The position numbers and the translations under genes are program-made. Shown here one piece after another: positions 1 through 8,640 of a stretch of 64,000 bases of DNA. A model generated the notes under the pieces. The model was not told where the DNA came from, did no database searches, and worked only from the letters and a program-made list of their open reading frames with translations. Source of the DNA: Microlunatus lacustris (lineage in GTDB: Bacteria > Actinomycetota > Actinomycetes > Propionibacteriales > Propionibacteriaceae); the NCBI GenBank assembly GCA_039527025.1, contig BAAAJN010000004.1:310001-374000 (forward strand). The letters are read 5' to 3'. Positions within the stretch are counted from its first letter, which is position 1; each line of letters starts with the position of its first letter.

Positions 1-67
1 ATGTCACGCGGTCGGTCTCCCTCGAGTCTCTGCTGGGCCCGGCGGGCGCCGGTGGCGGACAGGCGCC
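1..67 (-). other. Gene-free left edge; possible start of the next operon gene
   Basis: On the minus strand this stretch follows the ruvX stop codon. It holds a GGGAG ribosome-binding-like motif about nine bases before a GTG at bases 7-5. In actinobacteria the gene after ruvX is commonly mltG, a lytic transglycosylase, so this may be its first codons. Only seven bases of any such gene are present, so identity cannot be shown. Confidence 0.3.
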
Positions 68-541
68 CTAGTCAGAGCGACCAGGTGCCGATACTAGCTC
101 CCCGGGCGGACGGCCCCGGGAACGCTCCAGAGCCACGGCCTGCTCCAGGATGGCCGCCGCAGCCGCGGCGTCGATGACCGACCGCTGCTGCTTCGCCTTC
201 TTGCCGCCCTCGCGCAGCCGCCGGGACGCGGTCACCGTGGTGAGCCGCTCGTCGACCAGCCGGACCGGTACGTCGAGCCGGCCCGCGAGCGCTTCAGCCC
301 GCGCCCGCACCTTCTCCGCCGCCGGCCCGTCCGCCCCGCTGAGGGACCGGGGCAGGCCGACGACCACCTCCAACGGCTCGTGCTCGACCACCAGGGCGAC
401 GATGCGGTCGAGCTCGGCGGGACCGGCGACGACGGTGTCCAGCGGGTAGGCCAGCACACCGTCCCGGTCGCAGGCAGCGACGCCGATCCGGGCGTCGCCC
501 CAGTCCAGGCCCAGCCGGACACCGCGCCGGAACTCCGGCAC
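68..541 (-). CDS. ruvX: RuvX/YqgF-family putative Holliday junction resolvase
   Basis: Encodes 157 residues with the RNase H-like fold signature LGLDWGDARIGVA near the N-terminus (acidic D13), followed by GLPRSLSG and the late VDERLTT motif typical of YqgF/RuvX. The family acts on pre-16S rRNA 5' ends and/or Holliday junctions. Length is normal for the family. The chosen start is a GTG 20 bases after the alaS stop; reading further upstream would enter alaS in another frame and has no family similarity. The alaS-ruvX order on one strand is the usual actinobacterial arrangement, so the two are probably co-transcribed. Confidence 0.9.
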   Translation of the reverse strand: MPEFRRGVRLGLDWGDARIGVAACDRDGVLAYPLDTVVAGPAELDRIVALVVEHEPLEVVVGLPRSLSGADGPAAEKVRARAEALAGRLDVPVRLVDERLTTVTASRRLREGGKKAKQQRSVIDAAAAAAILEQAVALERSRGRPPGELVSAPGRSD

Positions 542-561
542 GGCGTCGGTCGGACCGGGAC

Positions 562-3228
562 TCAGGACTGCACCACGTGGCCGATGGCGTGCTCGACCGC
601 GGTCAGCGCGTCGCCGATCCGGGTCGCGTCGGTGCCGCCGCCCTGGGCGATGTCGTCCTTGCCGCCGCCGCGGCCGCCGAGGGTCTCGCTGGCGGTGCGC
701 ACCAGCACGCCGGCCTTGAGCCCGCGGTCGCGGGCGCCCTGGGTGGTGACCACGACGACCGCCGGCTTCTCGGCGGTGCCACCGACCACCGCGACCACGG
801 CCGCCCGGTCCTGCACCCGGTTGCGCACCTCGAGCGCCAGCGTGCGGAGGTCCCCGCCCCCCACGCCCTCGGCATGGTGGGCGATGTAGCCGACGCCCCA
901 CATGTCGTGGGCCTTGGCGGCGATGGTGCCCACCTCGGCAAGCACGTTGCGGCTCTTCAGGTCGGCGATCTGCTTCTCCGCGGCCTTGAGCTGCTCCACC
1001 AGCCGGTGCACCCGGTCGGTCAACTGGTCCGGCTGCACCTTGAGCGCCTCGGTCAGGCCGAGGACGAGCGAGCGCTCACGAGCTAGGTAGCGGAACGCCT
1101 CCAGCCCGACGAAGGCCTCGACCCGCCGGACCCCGGACCCGACGGAGGACTCCGCGTTCAGCGTGACCAGGCCGATCTGGGAGGAGTGCTGCACGTGCGT
1201 GCCACCGCAGAGCTCGCGCGACCAGCGGCCGCCCATCTCGACGACCCGCACCTCTTCGCCGTAGGTCTCGCCGAACAGCGCCAGCGCGCCGAGCTCGCGG
1301 GCCTCCGCCAGCGACATGTAGTTGGCGCGCACGTTGAGGTCGAGCCGGATGGCCTGGTTGGCCGCCTCCTCGACGTCGGAGCGGACGGCCTGGCTGAGCC
1401 CCGAGGGCCACGCGAAGTCCAGCCGCAGGTAGCCCGGCTTGTTGTAGGAGCCGCTCTGCAGCGCCGTCGGCCCGAGCACCTGCCGCAGCGCGGCGTGCAC
1501 GACGTGGGTGCCGGAGTGCGCCTGGCAGGCGCCGAGCCGCCACTCCCCGTCGACCTCGGCGGACACGTCCACGCCACTGCTCAGCTCGCCGTCGGTCACC
1601 CGGACGCGGTGCACCACGAGTCCCTTGACCGGGCGCTGGACGTCGACGACCTCCAGCGTGGCGCCGTCGGCGCGGATCAGGCCGGCGTCGGAGTCCTGAC
1701 CGCCGGACTCCGCGTAGAACGGGGTCCGGTCGAGGACGACCTCGACCGTCTCACCCGTGGCCGCACTGGGCACCAGGTCGCCGTCGCGGACGATCCCGCG
1801 GACCCGGGACTCGGTGACCAGCTCCTCGTAGCCGGTGAACGGGGTCAGGCCGAGCGCCCGCAGCTCCCGGTACACCTCCGTGCTCGCCGCACCGGCCTTC
1901 TTGGACTTCGCGTCGGCCTTGGCCCGGTCGCGCTGCTCCTGCATGAGCCGGCGGAAGCCCTCGGCGTCCACGCTCAGGCCCTGCTCCGACGCCATCTCCA
2001 GGGTCAGGTCGATGGGGAAGCCGTACGTGTCGTGCAGCTGGAACGCCCGCTCGCCGGAGAGGGCCGGCTGGGCGGCGGCCTTCGCGTCGGCCACCGCCAC
2101 GTCGAAGATCTGGGTGCCGGTGGTCAGCGTGCGGCGGAACGCGTCCTCCTCGCCGTAGGCGATGCCGGAGATCCGGTCGAAGTCGGCGACCACCTCGGGG
2201 TAGGCCGCGCCCATCGCGTCCCGGCTGACCGGCAGCAGCTCGGGCAGCACCGGGTCGTGCACGCCGAGCAGCCGCATCGACCGCACCGTGCGGCGCAGCA
2301 GCCGCCGCAGCACGTATCCACGGGCCTCGTTGCCCGGCGTCACGCCGTCGCCGATCAGCATCAGGCTGGACCGGATGTGGTCGGCGACCACCCGCATCCG
2401 CACGTCGTCATCCCGGTCCGCTCCGTAGCGCCGCCCGGACAGCTCGACCGCTTTGGCGATCACCGGGAACACCTGGTCGATCTCGTAGAGGTTGTCGACC
2501 CCCTGCAGCAGCAGCGCGACCCGCTCCAGGCCCATGCCGGTGTCGATGTTCTTGCGCGGCAGGTCACCGGCGATGTCGAAGTCGTCCTTGGCCCGGACGG
2601 CGGAGAGCTCCTCCTGCATGAACACCAGGTTCCAGATCTCCAGGAAACGGTCCTCGTCGACGACCGGCCCGCCGTCGCGGCCGTACTCCGGCCCCCGGTC
2701 GATGTAGATCTCGCTGCAGGGGCCGCCAGGACCGGGGATGCCCATGTGCCAGTAGTTGTCGAGCAACCCGCGGCGCTGGATCCGCTCCTGCGGCAGGCCC
2801 GCGATGCTGGCCCACAGCGCGGCGGCCTCGTCGTCGCTGTGCAGCACGGTGACCCAGACCCGGGCCGGGTCGAAGCCGAGGCCGCCCGCGTCCTCGCTGC
2901 CGGTGACGAGCTCCCAGGCGTGCCGGATGGCCTCGGCCTTGAAGTAGTCGCCGAAGGAGAAGTTGCCGTTCATCTGGAAGAACGTGCCGTGCCGGGTGGT
3001 CTTGCCGACCTCCTCGATGTCCAGCGTGCGCACGCACTTCTGCACGCTGGTGGCGCGGTCGAACGGCGGCGTCTCGGCGCCGGTGAAGTAGGGCTTGAAC
3101 GGCACCATGCCGGCGTTGACGAACAGCAGGGTCGGGTCGTTGTAGAGCAGGGGTGCGGACGGCACCACCTCGTGACCTCGCGTGGCGAAGTAGTCGAGGA
3201 AGCGGCGCCGGATCTCGGCGGTGTTCAT
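562..3228 (-). CDS. alaS: Alanyl-tRNA synthetase
   Basis: An 888-residue class II synthetase that charges tRNA-Ala. The N-terminal catalytic core starts with IRRRFLDYFATRGHEVVPSA and contains the characteristic TLLFVNAGMVPFKPYF stretch. The editing domain has the HSGTH zinc motif near residue 570 and CGGTH near residue 674, matching the two half-sites of the AlaRS editing centre. A C-terminal coiled coil (VEQLKAAEKQIADLKSRN) and C-Ala domain follow. Length and motifs are complete, so it should both aminoacylate and edit. It starts with ATG and lies 33 bases after the DUF6167 gene, so it probably belongs to a DUF948-DUF6167-alaS-ruvX transcript. Confidence 0.98.
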   Translation of the reverse strand: MNTAEIRRRFLDYFATRGHEVVPSAPLLYNDPTLLFVNAGMVPFKPYFTGAETPPFDRATSVQKCVRTLDIEEVGKTTRHGTFFQMNGNFSFGDYFKAEAIRHAWELVTGSEDAGGLGFDPARVWVTVLHSDDEAAALWASIAGLPQERIQRRGLLDNYWHMGIPGPGGPCSEIYIDRGPEYGRDGGPVVDEDRFLEIWNLVFMQEELSAVRAKDDFDIAGDLPRKNIDTGMGLERVALLLQGVDNLYEIDQVFPVIAKAVELSGRRYGADRDDDVRMRVVADHIRSSLMLIGDGVTPGNEARGYVLRRLLRRTVRSMRLLGVHDPVLPELLPVSRDAMGAAYPEVVADFDRISGIAYGEEDAFRRTLTTGTQIFDVAVADAKAAAQPALSGERAFQLHDTYGFPIDLTLEMASEQGLSVDAEGFRRLMQEQRDRAKADAKSKKAGAASTEVYRELRALGLTPFTGYEELVTESRVRGIVRDGDLVPSAATGETVEVVLDRTPFYAESGGQDSDAGLIRADGATLEVVDVQRPVKGLVVHRVRVTDGELSSGVDVSAEVDGEWRLGACQAHSGTHVVHAALRQVLGPTALQSGSYNKPGYLRLDFAWPSGLSQAVRSDVEEAANQAIRLDLNVRANYMSLAEARELGALALFGETYGEEVRVVEMGGRWSRELCGGTHVQHSSQIGLVTLNAESSVGSGVRRVEAFVGLEAFRYLARERSLVLGLTEALKVQPDQLTDRVHRLVEQLKAAEKQIADLKSRNVLAEVGTIAAKAHDMWGVGYIAHHAEGVGGGDLRTLALEVRNRVQDRAAVVAVVGGTAEKPAVVVVTTQGARDRGLKAGVLVRTASETLGGRGGGKDDIAQGGGTDATRIGDALTAVEHAIGHVVQS

Positions 3229-3261
3229 GGGGAGGTCCTCAGGGGTGGGTCGAGCAGGAGG

Positions 3262-3549
3262 TCACGCGGACTCGGTGAGGCCGAGGGCGTCGCGGCGTTC
3301 GCCGGCCGGGAGGGCGTCGGAGCGGACTCCGCCCTCGAGGGCCTCGCGGAGCTCCGCTTCGCGCTCGGCCATGGCGGCTCGGGCCCGGTCGACGAAGTCG
3401 CGGGCGGACTCCCCCAGCTCCGACGCCGAGGTGGCCACCCGCTGGCCCAGGGCCTCCGGGGAGGCCCGTCGGAGGGACTCGCGCACCTTCGCATAACCCC
3501 AGACCGCCGCGCCCGCGCCGAGACCGAACCAGAACAGCCGGCCGATCAT
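3262..3549 (-). CDS. DUF6167 family small membrane-anchored protein
   Basis: A 95-residue protein that opens with MIGRLFWFGLGAGAAVWGYAK, a single short hydrophobic segment, followed by a charged amphipathic helix (RDFVDRARAAMAEREAELREAL). This matches DUF6167, a family seen next to alaS in actinobacteria. Its function is unknown. The ATG overlaps the stop of the upstream DUF948 gene by four bases (ATGA), which implies translational coupling. The recurrent DUF948-DUF6167 pairing suggests a small membrane complex, but that is inference. Confidence 0.75.
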   Translation of the reverse strand: MIGRLFWFGLGAGAAVWGYAKVRESLRRASPEALGQRVATSASELGESARDFVDRARAAMAEREAELREALEGGVRSDALPAGERRDALGLTESA

Positions 3550-3947
3550 GCGCTGGCCCGCTTGGCCCGGCGGCGGCCGGAGCCGCCACCCTTGATCGCC
3601 TGGCGCACGCCGTAGGTGAGGGCCGCCGTCTTGATCAGCGGGCCGCCGAGCGTGGCGGAGAACAGCGTCGTCAGGTTGGCAGCGTTCTCGCTGACCACGG
3701 TCGCGTTGTGGCTGACCGTGGCCACGTCGGTGGTCACCGTGCCCAGCTTCTCCAGCTCGGAGTTGGTGGCGCGGACGGTGCCCTGGAGCTCGGTGAGGAT
3801 CGGCACCGACTCGTGCCCGAGGTCGCGCACCGCCAGCCGGACCTCCTCGAGCACCCGTCCCAGCTTGAGCAGCGGGACGGCCGCGAGGGCGACCAGGGCG
3901 ACGAAGGCAATGGCGGCGATCAGGCCGGCGATCGCTCCTAGGGACAT
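3546..3947 (-). CDS. DUF948 domain-containing membrane protein
   Basis: A 133-residue protein with one N-terminal transmembrane helix (GAIAGLIAAIAFVALVALAA, residues 4-23), followed by a long helical region with repeated T/S/N positions (residues 40-105) and a basic C-terminus rich in R and K. This is the DUF948 pattern, whose members resemble short chemotaxis-receptor-like helical rods. Its function is not known. The ATG has a good GAAGGAAG ribosome-binding site. It is the first gene of the run towards alaS, with a candidate promoter about 100 bases upstream. Confidence 0.75.
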   Translation of the reverse strand: MSLGAIAGLIAAIAFVALVALAAVPLLKLGRVLEEVRLAVRDLGHESVPILTELQGTVRATNSELEKLGTVTTDVATVSHNATVVSENAANLTTLFSATLGGPLIKTAALTYGVRQAIKGGGSGRRRAKRASA

Positions 3948-4044
3948 GCAACTTCCTTCGGTGCTGGTGCAGCGCGACGTGGCTGCGGTGTGCGGGCCGC
4001 CGGGGGCGGCGTCGACCGGCCGCTGGGGGCTCCGGTCCGCGGAA

Positions 4045-4050
4045 ACCCTA
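4045..4050 (-). promoter_or_regulatory. Candidate -10 box for DUF948-DUF6167-alaS-ruvX
   Basis: The minus strand reads TAGGGT, which fits the actinobacterial TANNNT -10. It lies about 98 bases before the DUF948 start, in the divergent gap with the DUF3253 gene. No convincing -35 is visible 17-18 bases upstream. Confidence 0.45.
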
Positions 4051-4108
4051 TCGCGCCGCCGCCCCTGGTCGCGCTCTCGTTCTGCGCGCGGTCTGCCACG
4101 CTGGGCCG

Positions 4109-4615
4109 GTGAGCGAGCCCGAGCGGACCCCGGACGGCCGCTACCTGCTGATCGGCGGACGGCGCTGGCGGGCGAGCGACCCAGCCATCCCCGAGGCACT
4201 GCGGACCGAGCTGGTGGCGGAGCTGATGGCTGCGCGGCGCGCGGTCAAGGATGCCGGCGACGACGCGGCCACGGCCGCTGCCCGGCGCCGGGTGCAGGAC
4301 GCGAAGGTGGCCCTCGGCGAGCGCGGCGAGCCGTGGTGGGAGCCGCCGAGCGAGGACGGCCGGCAGCAGCGGCTGGTCGCCGCGGTGCGGACGCTGCTGC
4401 GGCACCGGAAGCCGGAGTCGACGATCTGCCCGAGCGACGCCGCCCGGGTGGTGGGCGGGGAGAACTGGCGCGCGGCCATGGACGCGGCCCGCGCGGTCGC
4501 CGCGCAGCTGGCCGCGACCGGCGTGCTGGAGGTCCGCCAGCGCGGGCAGCAGGTCGACCCGGCGACGGCGACCGGTGCCCTCCGGCTGGCCCGCGGCCCC
4601 GCCTGGGAGGGCTAG
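4109..4615 (+). CDS. DUF3253 domain-containing protein
   Basis: A 168-residue soluble protein. The N-terminus, PDGRYLLIGGRRWRASDPAIP, is a conserved short module also seen as a stand-alone protein in actinobacteria. The C-terminal part (RLVAAVRTLLRHRKPESTICPSDAARVVGGENWR) matches DUF3253, a small winged-helix-like domain of unknown role. The start is GTG, because no in-frame ATG precedes the conserved N-terminus. It converges with rarA, and the two TAG stop codons overlap in the sequence CTAG. The function is unknown. Confidence 0.7.
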   Translation: MSEPERTPDGRYLLIGGRRWRASDPAIPEALRTELVAELMAARRAVKDAGDDAATAAARRRVQDAKVALGERGEPWWEPPSEDGRQQRLVAAVRTLLRHRKPESTICPSDAARVVGGENWRAAMDAARAVAAQLAATGVLEVRQRGQQVDPATATGALRLARGPAWEG

Positions 4616-5997
4616 GAGGCCGGATCGCCGCGGCCGAGCAGCTGCTCGATCCGGCCGAGCCGGGCCGCCAGCGCCGCTTCCGAGCCGTGGTCGGTGGGGC
4701 TGTAGTAGCGCGCGCCGGCCAGCTCGTCGGGCAGGTAGGACTGCACCGCGATGCCGTGCGGGGCGTCGTGGGCGTAGAGGTAGCCCTGGCCGTGGCCGAG
4801 CTTCTCGGCCCCGGCGTAGTGGGCGTCGCGCAGGTGCGCGGGCACCAGTCCGATCTTCCCGGCGGCCACGTCGGCCAGGGCGGCGTCGATGGCGGTGATC
4901 ACCGCGTTCGACTTCGGGGCCAGGGCCAGCGCGATGACGGCCTGCGCGAGGTTGATCCGGCCCTCCGGCATGCCGATGAAGGCGACCGCGTCGGCCGCGG
5001 CCACGGCGGTCTGCAGCGCCCCCGGGTCGGCCAGCCCGATGTCCTCCGAGGCGAGCACGACGAGCCGCCGGGCGATGAACCGGGGGTCCTCCCCGGCCGC
5101 GATCATCCGGGCCAGGTAGTGCAGGGCGGCCTGCACGTCGGAGCCGCGGATGGACTTGATGAACGCGCTGATCACGTCGTAGTGCTGGTCGCCGTCGCGG
5201 TCGTAGCGGATCGCCGCCTTGTCCACCGCGCGGGCCACGGCGTCGTCGTCGATCTGCGCGTCGCCGACCGCTTCGGCGCCGGCCGCCGCCTCCTCGAGGT
5301 AGGTCAGCGCCCGACGGGCATCACCCCCGGCCAGCCGCAGCAGCGTCTGCCGGGCGGGGTCGGTGAGCTCGTAGGGCTGGCCGTCGGCCGTCCGGAGCCC
5401 ACGCTCCTCGGTCAGCGCCCGGTCCAGCAGGGCGCTCACGTCGCCGTCGGTCAGCGGCTTGAGGGTGAGCAGCAGCGAGCGGGAGAGCAGCGGGGAGATC
5501 ACCGAGAAGCTGGGGTTCTCGGTGGTGGCCGCGATCAGGGTGACCAGTCGGTTCTCCACCGCCGGCAGCAGCACGTCCTGCTGGGTCTTGGAGAACCGGT
5601 GCACCTCGTCGACGAACAGCACCGTCTCCTGGGCGACGCGGAGGTCGCGGCGGGCCTGGTCGAGCACCGCCCGGACCTCCTTGACCCCGGCGGTCACGGC
5701 ACTGACCTCGACGAAGCGGCGCCGGGTGCTCTGCGAGACCACCGAGGCGATGGTGGTCTTGCCGACCCCGGGCGGACCCCAGAGGAAGACCGACATCGCC
5801 TCGCCGGCGGCCAGCCGGCGCAGCGGCGAGCCGGGCCCGAGCAGGTGGCCCTGGCCGACGATCTCGTCGACGGTGCGGGGCCGCATCCGCACGGCGAGCG
5901 GCAGGTGGCTACCGGCGGCGTCGCCGAGGCTGCCGCTGGGGGCCGGTCCGCCCGCCGCCCCGCCGCCCCCGAAGAGGTCCTCGCTCACCGGCGCCAC
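4612..5997 (-). CDS. rarA: Replication-associated recombination protein A (RarA/MgsA), AAA+ ATPase
   Basis: A 461-residue clamp-loader-like AAA+ ATPase that acts at stalled forks. Seen directly: Walker A GPPGVGKT (residues 74-81), Walker B VDEVHRF near residue 128, the ENPSF sensor region, and a C-terminal tetramerisation domain with LPDELAGARYYSPTDHG. Length is normal apart from a Gly/Pro/Ala-rich first 25 residues. A second in-frame GTG three codons in (bases 5988-5986) is an equally possible start, since GGAG lies about 10 bases before it. Confidence 0.95.
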   Translation of the reverse strand: MAPVSEDLFGGGGAAGGPAPSGSLGDAAGSHLPLAVRMRPRTVDEIVGQGHLLGPGSPLRRLAAGEAMSVFLWGPPGVGKTTIASVVSQSTRRRFVEVSAVTAGVKEVRAVLDQARRDLRVAQETVLFVDEVHRFSKTQQDVLLPAVENRLVTLIAATTENPSFSVISPLLSRSLLLTLKPLTDGDVSALLDRALTEERGLRTADGQPYELTDPARQTLLRLAGGDARRALTYLEEAAAGAEAVGDAQIDDDAVARAVDKAAIRYDRDGDQHYDVISAFIKSIRGSDVQAALHYLARMIAAGEDPRFIARRLVVLASEDIGLADPGALQTAVAAADAVAFIGMPEGRINLAQAVIALALAPKSNAVITAIDAALADVAAGKIGLVPAHLRDAHYAGAEKLGHGQGYLYAHDAPHGIAVQSYLPDELAGARYYSPTDHGSEAALAARLGRIEQLLGRGDPAS

Positions 5998-6015
5998 GCT
6001 CCGTCCACGCCGAGC

Positions 6016-6021
6016 ACTGTA
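6016..6021 (-). promoter_or_regulatory. Candidate -10 box for rarA
   Basis: The minus strand reads TACAGT, matching TANNNT, 18 bases before the first GTG of rarA. This predicts a short leader that includes the GGAC/GGAG sequence before the start. Confidence 0.4.
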
Positions 6022-6093
6022 GTGCGCCGGCCCGGGTGCGCCGGCCGCGTCGTCGCGCGGGGGCGGCCGGTCGGTCAGGCCGGGCGAGCGGGA

Positions 6094-6510
6094 TCAGAAC
6101 GGCTCGAGCGCCTCGCGGACGGCGGATTCGGAGCGGTGCGGACCGACCTCATTGCTCCAGCGGGGACCTCCGCTGCGCTCGTTGCGGAGCCGGCGGCGCT
6201 CGGTCTCGGTGCAGCCGCCGAAGATGCCGAACTCGGGACCGACGTCGAGCGACCACTCGAGGCAGTCCTGGCGGACGGGGCAGCGGGCGCAGACGGCCTT
6301 GGCCGCGGCGACCTGCTGCTGGGCGGCGGCGCCGACGGTGCTGATCGGGAAGAACAGGTTCAGGTCCTCCCGCGCGCAGGCCGCCGACTCGCGCCAGTCG
6401 GGGACCTCCTCCTCGCCGGGAGCGGTCCGGCGCTTGATCCGGAGGTCGCGGGTGGGAGCAGAGGCGTCGTCACGCGTCACGCGGAGACGGGATACCGAGG
6501 GTGCAGACAT
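6094..6510 (-). CDS. WhiB-family iron-sulfur transcription factor
   Basis: A 138-residue WhiB-like protein. Four cysteines fit the 4Fe-4S pattern: C45, then C74-x2-C77-x5-C83 (CARCPVRQDC). The turn that follows is GPEFGIFGG instead of the common GVWGG, and a basic C-terminal segment (TETERRRLRN) could contact DNA. WhiB proteins bind the principal sigma factor and respond to redox or NO. An extra cysteine (C100) sits directly after the GG turn. The ATG is 170 bases from the aspS stop and separated from it by a strong terminator, so the gene should have its own promoter, but no TANNNT box is obvious. The subclass is not assignable by eye. Confidence 0.9.
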   Translation of the reverse strand: MSAPSVSRLRVTRDDASAPTRDLRIKRRTAPGEEEVPDWRESAACAREDLNLFFPISTVGAAAQQQVAAAKAVCARCPVRQDCLEWSLDVGPEFGIFGGCTETERRRLRNERSGGPRWSNEVGPHRSESAVREALEPF

Positions 6511-6639
6511 GGGGGTGCCGTCCTGTACGAAGGAGTGCGGCACGCTTCTCGACCACGACTTGCTGCCCTGAGCCAAGCAGACCGGCTCGCGCAGCGCAAC
6601 CCCGACGCGCACGACCGAATGGCCCACGGAAGCCGCGCC

Positions 6640-6675
6640 CACCTCGGGAGCGTCCGGCCGGACGCTCCCGAGGTG
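6640..6675 (-). terminator. Perfect 36-bp palindrome after aspS
   Basis: Each 18-base half, beginning CACCTCGGGAGCGTCCGG, is the exact reverse complement of the other. It starts five bases after the aspS stop. RNA from either strand would fold into a long GC-rich hairpin. There is no T-tract, as is common for actinobacterial terminators. It separates aspS from the whiB-like gene. Confidence 0.8.
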
Positions 6676-6680
6676 CGGGA

Positions 6681-8468
6681 TCAGCTCGTCGCGCTGGTCG
6701 TCGCGGCCGGCGCGTCCACGCCGGCCTCCTTGCGCTGCTGGGCGGTGATCGGCGCCGGCGCGTCGGTCAGCGGGTCCACCCCGCCCCCGGACTTGGGGAA
6801 GGCGATCACGTCGCGGATCGAGTCCATCCGCGACAGCAGGGCGCAGATCCGGTCCCAACCGAAGGCGATGCCGCCGTGCGGCGGCGCGCCGAAGCTGAAC
6901 GCGTCGAGCAGGAACCCGAACTTCTCCTGCGCCTCCTCCGCCGACAGGCCCATCACCGCGAACACCCGCTCCTGGATGTCGCGGCGGTGGATGCGGATGG
7001 AGCCGCCGCCGATCTCGTTGCCGTTGCAGACGATGTCGTAGGCGTAGGCGAGCGCGTTCCCGGGGTCGGTGTCGAAGGTGTCCAGCGACTCCGGCTTGGG
7101 CGAGGTGAAGGCGTGGTGGACCGCGGTCCAGGCCCCACTGCCCACGGCGACGTCACCGGCGGCGACGGCCTGGCTGGCCGGCTCGAACAGCGGGGCGTCG
7201 ACGACCCAGCAGAACGCCCAGGCGCTGAGGTCGACGAGCCCGACGCGGTGACCGATCTCCAGCCGGGTGGCGCCGAGCAACGACTGGGCCTGGCTGCGGG
7301 CGCCGGCGGCGAAGAAGACGCAGTCGCCCGGCTGGGCGCCGACCTGCGCGGCCAGGCCGGCCCGCTCGGACTCCGACAGGTTCTTGGCTACCGGCCCGCC
7401 CAGCTCGCCGTCCTCGCCCACCAGCACGTAGGCCAGGCCGCGGTGCCCCCGCTGCTTGGCGAACTCCTGCCAGGCGTCCAGCTGCTTGCGGGGCTGGGAG
7501 GCTCCGCCCGGCATCACGACGGCACCCACGTACTCGGCCTGGAACACCCGGAACGGGGTCTTCGCGAAGTAGCCGGTGACCTCGGTGATCTCGGTGCCGA
7601 ACCGCAGGTCGGGCTTGTCCGAGCCGTAGCGGTCCATCGCCTCGGCGTAGGTGATCCGCGGGAACGGAGCGCCCACCTCGACCCCGATCAGGGCCCAGAT
7701 CCGCGTGATCAGCTGCTCGCTCAGCTCGATGATGTCGTCCTGGTCGACGAAGCTCATCTCGACGTCGAGCTGGGTGAACTCGGGCTGCCGGTCGGCGCGG
7801 AAGTCCTCGTCGCGGTAGCAGCGGGCGATCTGGAAGTACCGCTCCATGCCGGCCACCATGAGCAGCTGCTTGAACAGCTGCGGGCTCTGGGGCAGCGCGT
7901 ACCAGGAGCCGGGCTTGAGCCGGGCCGGCACCAGGAAGTCACGAGCACCCTCCGGGGTGGACCGGGTGAGCGTCGGGGTCTCGATCTCGACGAAGTCCCG
8001 CTCGGCGAGGGTGTTCCGCGCCACCCGGTTCACCTCGCTGCGAAGCCGCAGGGCGGCGCCCTGGGCTGGCCGGCGGAGGTCGAGGTAGCGGTACTTGAGG
8101 CGGGCCTCCTCGCCGACGGTGACGCGCTCGTCGATCTGGAACGGCAGCGGCGCGGCGGTGCTGAGCACCTCCAGCTCGCTGGTCACCACCTCGACGGCAC
8201 CGGTCGGCAGGTCGGGGTTGGCGTTGCCCTCGGGCCGCAGCGCGACCTCGCCGACCACCTTGATGCAGTACTCGTTGCGCAGGTCGTGGGCGCCGGAAGC
8301 TGCCAGCGTCTCGTCCCGCACCACCACCTGCACCACGCCGGACGCATCGCGCACGTCCAGGAAGGCCACCCCTCCGTGGTCGCGGCGGCGAGCGACCCAG
8401 CCGGCCAGGGTGACGGTGGTTCCAGCGTGCTCGGCCCCGAGGGTGCCGGCGCCGTGGGTGCGGATCAC
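6681..8468 (-). CDS. aspS: Aspartyl-tRNA synthetase (probably also charges tRNA-Asn)
   Basis: A 595-residue class IIb synthetase. N-terminal OB-fold anticodon domain: TVTLAGWVARRRDHGGVAFLDVRD. Motif 1 includes FVEIETPTL, the active-site segment is ALPQSPQLFKQLLMVAG, motif 2 contains RCYRDEDFRADRQPEFTQLD, a bacterial insertion domain (GAD) lies in the middle, and motif 3 is FGWDRI. The start is GTG, preceded by GGAAGGAAG at good spacing. Actinobacterial enzymes of this type are often non-discriminating and work with GatCAB; that is family knowledge and is not shown here. A TAGGAT -10 lies 40 bases upstream. Confidence 0.97.
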   Translation of the reverse strand: MIRTHGAGTLGAEHAGTTVTLAGWVARRRDHGGVAFLDVRDASGVVQVVVRDETLAASGAHDLRNEYCIKVVGEVALRPEGNANPDLPTGAVEVVTSELEVLSTAAPLPFQIDERVTVGEEARLKYRYLDLRRPAQGAALRLRSEVNRVARNTLAERDFVEIETPTLTRSTPEGARDFLVPARLKPGSWYALPQSPQLFKQLLMVAGMERYFQIARCYRDEDFRADRQPEFTQLDVEMSFVDQDDIIELSEQLITRIWALIGVEVGAPFPRITYAEAMDRYGSDKPDLRFGTEITEVTGYFAKTPFRVFQAEYVGAVVMPGGASQPRKQLDAWQEFAKQRGHRGLAYVLVGEDGELGGPVAKNLSESERAGLAAQVGAQPGDCVFFAAGARSQAQSLLGATRLEIGHRVGLVDLSAWAFCWVVDAPLFEPASQAVAAGDVAVGSGAWTAVHHAFTSPKPESLDTFDTDPGNALAYAYDIVCNGNEIGGGSIRIHRRDIQERVFAVMGLSAEEAQEKFGFLLDAFSFGAPPHGGIAFGWDRICALLSRMDSIRDVIAFPKSGGGVDPLTDAPAPITAQQRKEAGVDAPAATTSATS

Positions 8469-8509
8469 AGACTGCTTCCTTCCAACAAGCTCTGAGTGGA
8501 CAGCTCCCG

Positions 8510-8515
8510 ATCCTA
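8510..8515 (-). promoter_or_regulatory. Candidate -10 box for aspS
   Basis: The minus strand reads TAGGAT. With a transcription start about seven bases further on, the leader would be about 35 bases and carry the GGAAGGAAG ribosome-binding site. Confidence 0.5.
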
Positions 8516-8640
8516 CGGCGGCGACGTCGTGGCTCCTGACGGGTTTCCAGGCGCTCGACCCACGCTGCCCCGGGTCGCGGCCACCGGTCCCGGTCCCCGG
8601 CCCCTGTCCTCGGCCGGGGTCCGCGGGTGATGATGGCGGC

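Noticed and set aside
3229..3261. A T-box or other riboswitch before alaS
   Set aside because: The gap is only 33 bases after the DUF6167 gene, with no room for a structured leader.
1186..7041. Two long rightward open frames opposite alaS, rarA, whiB and aspS
   Set aside because: They lack recognisable domains and lie opposite complete conserved genes.
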